Made by a program: the position numbers and the translations under genes. Positions 8,281 to 14,010 of a DNA stretch of 14,010 nt are shown piece by piece; within the stretch, counting starts at the first letter, position 1; every line of letters starts with the position of its first letter. The notes beneath the pieces were generated by a model. It did no database searches. It was not told where the DNA came from and saw nothing but the letters and a program-made list of their open reading frames with translations. The DNA is from Saccoglossus kowalevskii. Lineage: Eukaryota; Hemichordata; Enteropneusta; Harrimaniidae. The stretch spans positions 26,316 through 40,325 of the forward strand of contig NW_003125903.1 in the NCBI RefSeq assembly GCF_000003605.2, written 5' to 3'.

Positions 8281-8479
8281 TTTCTGTATGCAAATGAGAA
8301 GCTAATGAGGAGCCTCGTTTTAAAATACACAAAAATAAAGTTGCCGTAGACTGAGTTTGAAACACATTTTTTCACCTAAAAAAATAATTCATGCTTAGAA
8401 ACATAAAAATTAATAATATTTATGTATCAAATGATAATTTTAGGCGTAAAAATAGCAGTCATTTCACAGGCACTTTAAA

Positions 8480-9080
8480 GCGCGTCTCCACGATCCCAGG
8501 GATTGCACAAGTGCGCCCAGCCAGTTGTTTACCTGGTACACAGCTGTTATAATTTCAACCAAGGTGTTAATTTCGTAAGCTAACATTATGCATTACACTA
8601 TTATCCGATTTGTAAAGACTTATTGAATTGCGTTGTTCAACGTTCACGGGGCCCCCGCAATCTTTTGAAAACAGTTTTCTTACTTCCATCATGGAGCTCC
8701 TTATTTAGCTCTGTGCTTGCACGAAACAGCACTTCGTCACAAATAATTGTGGTTTATTTGAATGACCTACACAATATATATAGTGACCGCACAGTATAAT
8801 GTCTGGTCTGCTAAGTAATAATGACATTATGCAACCCAGTTGCCCGACACTCAATATACAAAAATATATGCGCGACTTGCACGTTACAAAAATGTCTTGA
8901 ACACAAACACGCATACATTTTTTTTACGCAATGTTGTCGGTCACCAATAATTTCACTGCAGGGATATATTTCAGGGAACATAACATTTTTCGTTTGGGCC
9001 AGACATTTCGTGGAGCGTGGACGACGCTTCAGAAGTGACTGGACAAACAGCTCACAGCATATCATTTCTTATTAGCTCCA
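8480..9080. other. Moderately CpG-rich stretch without a recognisable gene
   Basis: Composition stays closer to the preceding elements than to the AT-rich background. Two largely antiparallel frames at 8811-9075 (84 codons each, one per strand) are open, but neither product resembles a known protein, and overlapping opposite-strand frames are usually chance. A GC-rich palindromic word, CGGGGCCCCCG, lies at about 8647. This may be the tail of a larger insertion or an unrelated unique sequence. Confidence 0.4.
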
Positions 9081-11160
9081 TTTTATCACTTACATCATCA
9101 ACTCAGTAATTACATAAACATATCCAGAGATTGAACAAACAACTTGGGATGAACACCTTGCATTTGCACAAATCCATGACTGAGTCATTTTGAGCAGTCA
9201 AAACGACTGTCTGAATTATGCTTTCCCGTTGCTTTTAGGCGGAAATCACACTGACATCGCTCAGAACTTGTAAATTATCGGTAAACATTGAAATTGTATA
9301 ACAGATATATACAAGACTGTTGAAAAAGAGTGATTTTGTGGGGCATCCTGAAACGATGTTTCACGCTTGAGTGTCATTTGCATACTGAAAATTGGCGGCC
9401 ATCTTTCCTTTTATATACTTGGAGCCGCGATTTAAACAAGGTGTATGCTTACAAACTTAAGATGTAATTTGTCTGATAATGTTACAATGTATATCCAATT
9501 TAATGAAATTTATTATTTTTGAACTTCAGCTTCATATAACAAGATGGCTATTCAAGTTCAGTAGAAATATATATTTTTGCATTTATGTTGATGATGTTAT
9601 GTTATGTATTGTTGAGAGCAGTTTTCATAACTTTTTCAACTAATGCCGCCTTAAAATTAATTGATAATGTTATCATTAAACCTCCATGTAGGTGTAAAAC
9701 AACCAATGGGTTTAGTATCATATAGCGGCCTTCCTAACTTTTGTGTGTGACCTTTTACTGAAAATAACTTTTGTTTATAATAAATTAAGTTCTTCTTGTT
9801 TACAATATGTGGGCAGTATATTGATTTGATTTGGTCCTGCAAAAGTGGTTAGTGAACTCAGAACTAGGTCATCTGCATAGTTTGCCACTCAAAATAGTTG
9901 CACTTAGATTTCCTTAAGATTTTATGATAAAGCATTTTATCAGACAAGTTGATGAAAATCAAATAAATTTGGCACAGTCAAATTTCTCTGGGGTTTTATC
10001 ACAAGGATTGTCAGTGACTTATCTGAAATTTTGTTGTCATGAATATCATAAAATACTGAGAGTACAAACATTACCAGCAGTGAAAATAAAATGGTTTACT
10101 GTATGATTGTTAGAGTTTTAGTTTAATAATACTATAAACAAGAAATAAATTTCATAGTCCCAGTCTTTGAATAAGAAATAATGGCCTAAAAAAATAATAA
10201 ATAATTAAATAAAATTGGTTATGTTGGTTTGGAAAAAATAAACTCATTCAGTTTGCTCAGTTGACATGGTGAGGACAGGTTGTGAATGCAATGCATCAAA
10301 ATATTAAAATAGGAGAGAAATCTACATAGACATTTAATCTGACCGGTAAACCATAGTTCAAATTATACTAAAAATGGTTGAGCCCTATCCTGGGTGAGTG
10401 TGCCACAAACTCAATAGCAAGGTACAAATACTGGTTGAGATTGCAACATTGGACGAACCTTGGTTAGAGTCCACAAGTGTTTGTGTTTGAACGGGCTTGG
10501 TTGACGACAGGATAGTGCATTAAATTGCCATCATGGTATTATGATAGGACAAGGGTCACACAGCTCTGTCACGTAGTCCCAAACATGCAGTATGGTTCTT
10601 GTGGCAAAATGCACTATATGCCAGCAATCGCGATTTACACACAAACAAACTATCTGGAACTATCACCTGGCACAAATATATTTTTAGAAAAAAATTTGAA
10701 TCATAATGCAAAAATAAATTGCATCAAACTTTATACATACTTTGGTAGAAGATTTAATTTAAGTAAAAATTTTATTTAATTAAGTTCTAAATCATAAAGC
10801 CTCATTATCATATCATGAATATTCAGTAGCAACCAGTACAAACTGATAAACAGAAGCATAGTTTTTCAATATGTTATTAGTGTGAAAATCATGAAACAAA
10901 ATTGTAGATCCAATGTAACAATGTTTCATTGATATCTGCTAGAGAACTTTTTGAGAAAACGTTACAGATGTTCAGGCAAAGTTAGACTAAAAATTCCCAC
11001 AAATAAATATCTATGACGTACAAAATAGCTACCAATTTCAAAAATATTCCAAAAAATAATGGATGTTTCTCAGTAAGCTTAAGACGTAATGTGAGTCAAA
11101 AAATATCAGGTGCATGTGCATGTGCATGTCGGTACTGAACCATTATACGTATGAACTAGA
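9081..11160. other. AT-rich non-coding DNA, probable intron
   Basis: No frame here has a recognisable domain and no further kinase exon was found. A 10-base inverted pair, GTTGAAAAAG (9319-9328) and CTTTTTCAAC (9631-9640), could mark a degraded 322-bp element, but support is weak. TGCATG repeats occur at about 11112-11129. The region lies downstream of the CDKL2-like exon on its strand, so it is most likely intronic. Confidence 0.5.
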
Positions 11161-11169
11161 TACTAGTAC

Positions 11170-11240
11170 CAAGTTTGGAAAAAATCAGTCCATAAACCCG
11201 AGAATGTGACAGATGGATGAATGAATAAACTGACAGACAC
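11170..11240 (+). repeat. Second copy of the repeat with GACA/GGAT tail
   Basis: AAGTTTGGAAAAAAT followed by GTGACAGATGGATGAATG and TGACAGACAC repeats the order of parts seen at 1170-1360, in the same orientation. This supports one interspersed family present twice in the window. Copies are too diverged to align end to end by eye. Confidence 0.4.
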
Positions 11241-11305
11241 AATCCAATTTATGAAACTGCAGACAGTAGTAGAAGGCTAATTACAGTCTGCTGACAGAGG
11301 AAATG

Positions 11306-11387
11306 TACTGTATTTGCTCCATTACAATCACAATGCATGTATAGTATGCTTGATAGTTTATGCACTGCTAATAAAGTAAATACAGTA
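11306..11387. mobile_element. 82-bp miniature inverted-repeat remnant with TACTGTATTT ends
   Basis: TACTGTATTT at 11306-11315 is matched in inverse by AAATACAGTA at 11378-11387. The TACTGTA ends resemble those of the 3282-3492 element and the hairpin at 1596-1619, so the three may share a family. The interior is AT-rich and too short to code. Confidence 0.4.
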
Positions 11388-13862
<2,475 letters not shown>

Positions 13863-14010
13863 GCACTGGGTGGGAATTGAAAGCACTGACTGGGAATTGA
13901 AAACACTGACTGGAAATTGAAAGCACTGACTGGGAATTGAAAGCAAAGACTGGGAATTGAAAGCACTGACTGGGGATTGAAAGCACTGACTGGGGATGAA
14001 AACACTGACT
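13863..14010 (+). repeat. 20-bp minisatellite, at least 7.4 copies, running off the window
   Basis: The unit GCACTGACTGGGAATTGAAA is repeated head to tail. Copies start at 13863, 13883, 13903, 13923, 13943, 13963 and 13983, with a partial eighth at 14002. Variants: copy 1 has GGGTGG for the central ACTGG part, copies 3 and 8 start with A, copy 3 has GGAAATT, copy 5 has GCAAAG, copies 6 and 7 have GGGGAT, and copy 7 is one base short. There are no unique spacers between units. The array continues beyond the window end. Confidence 0.95.

Larger units (their letters stand above)
6852..8479. mobile_element. 1.6-kb inverted-repeat element with TTTAAAGTGCC ends
   Basis: TTTAAAGTGCCTGTG at 6852-6866 is matched perfectly in inverse at 8465-8479. 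Each outer end contains TTAA, so a TTAA target duplication with an AGTGCCTGTG terminus is possible, as in piggyBac- and Kolobok-type transposons. The interior is richer in CpG than the flanks. It has T-rich tracts (7138-7180), a 16-base perfect palindrome (7851-7866) and a 26-base near-palindrome around a TGACGTCA site (8255-8280). No transposase, reverse transcriptase or other known domain is visible in any frame, so it is probably a non-autonomous deletion derivative. It starts 51 bases after the end of the SAP-SWIM-YqaJ unit, so the two could be parts of one composite insertion. Confidence 0.6.

Noticed and set aside
8180-8365. Minus-strand open frame of 61 codons
   Set aside because: It spans the 26-base palindrome and has no known motif; more likely regulatory or terminal element sequence.
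8811-9075. Two 84-codon frames on opposite strands
   Set aside because: Neither has a family signature, and mutual overlap on opposite strands is usual for chance frames in a balanced-composition stretch.
9319-9640. Possible mobile element bounded by GTTGAAAAAG and CTTTTTCAAC
   Set aside because: Only 10 bases of simple A/T-rich sequence match and no target duplication is visible.
13863-14010. CRISPR-like array of regularly spaced repeats
   Set aside because: The 20-base units abut directly with no spacers and the surroundings are eukaryotic; this is a minisatellite.

Overview
The window looks like gene-poor, AT-rich nuclear DNA from an invertebrate animal. The evidence is a protein-kinase exon with clean GT/AG splice borders and a Kozak start, long stretches without open frames, several short terminal-inverted-repeat elements, and a minisatellite. 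The kinase exon resembles animal CDKL2. The repeat style (CTGTAAA-type and TTATAACGAAC-type short inverted-repeat elements, GACA/GGAT microsatellite tails) reminds me of molluscs or other marine invertebrates, but that placement is an impression. Nothing points to a bacterium, plasmid or phage.

Layout. Positions 1-5148 are non-coding, with repeat debris: a GACA/GGAT microsatellite tail near 1330, TAATAGAAG-type repeats at 1481-1619, a CTGTAAA element at 3282-3492, a 562-bp inverted-repeat element at 4034-4595, and a TTATAACGAAC-type element at 4845-4977. Positions 5149-8479 are visibly richer in GC and CpG and hold two consecutive inverted-repeat units. Unit one (5149-6800) is bounded by perfect 15-bp inverted repeats. 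On the minus strand it carries a decayed gene whose pieces read, in order, as a SAP domain, a basic KRRR stretch, a SWIM-type zinc finger (CxC...CxH) and the first half of a YqaJ-like (lambda-exonuclease fold) nuclease domain. Unit two (6852-8479) is bounded by a different perfect 15-bp inverted repeat, each arm containing TTAA. It has no recognisable protein but contains two strong palindromes. Positions 8480-12041 are non-coding, with minor repeats.

The one intact functional feature is a minus-strand exon at 12042-12229. It encodes the first 56 residues of a CDKL2-like kinase after 20 bases of 5' UTR. Everything at lower coordinates is therefore probably the large first coding intron of that gene, or lies beyond it, and the mobile elements sit in that intron. 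Upstream of the exon (12230-13862) is AT-rich probable intron or 5' flank. The window ends inside a 20-bp minisatellite (13863-14010).

The most interesting item is the SAP-SWIM-YqaJ relic inside its own inverted repeats, with a short probable intron splitting the zinc finger. Its stop codons and the lost splice acceptor all fit simple transition mutations, so this looks like a once-active DNA-level mobile gene that has since decayed.
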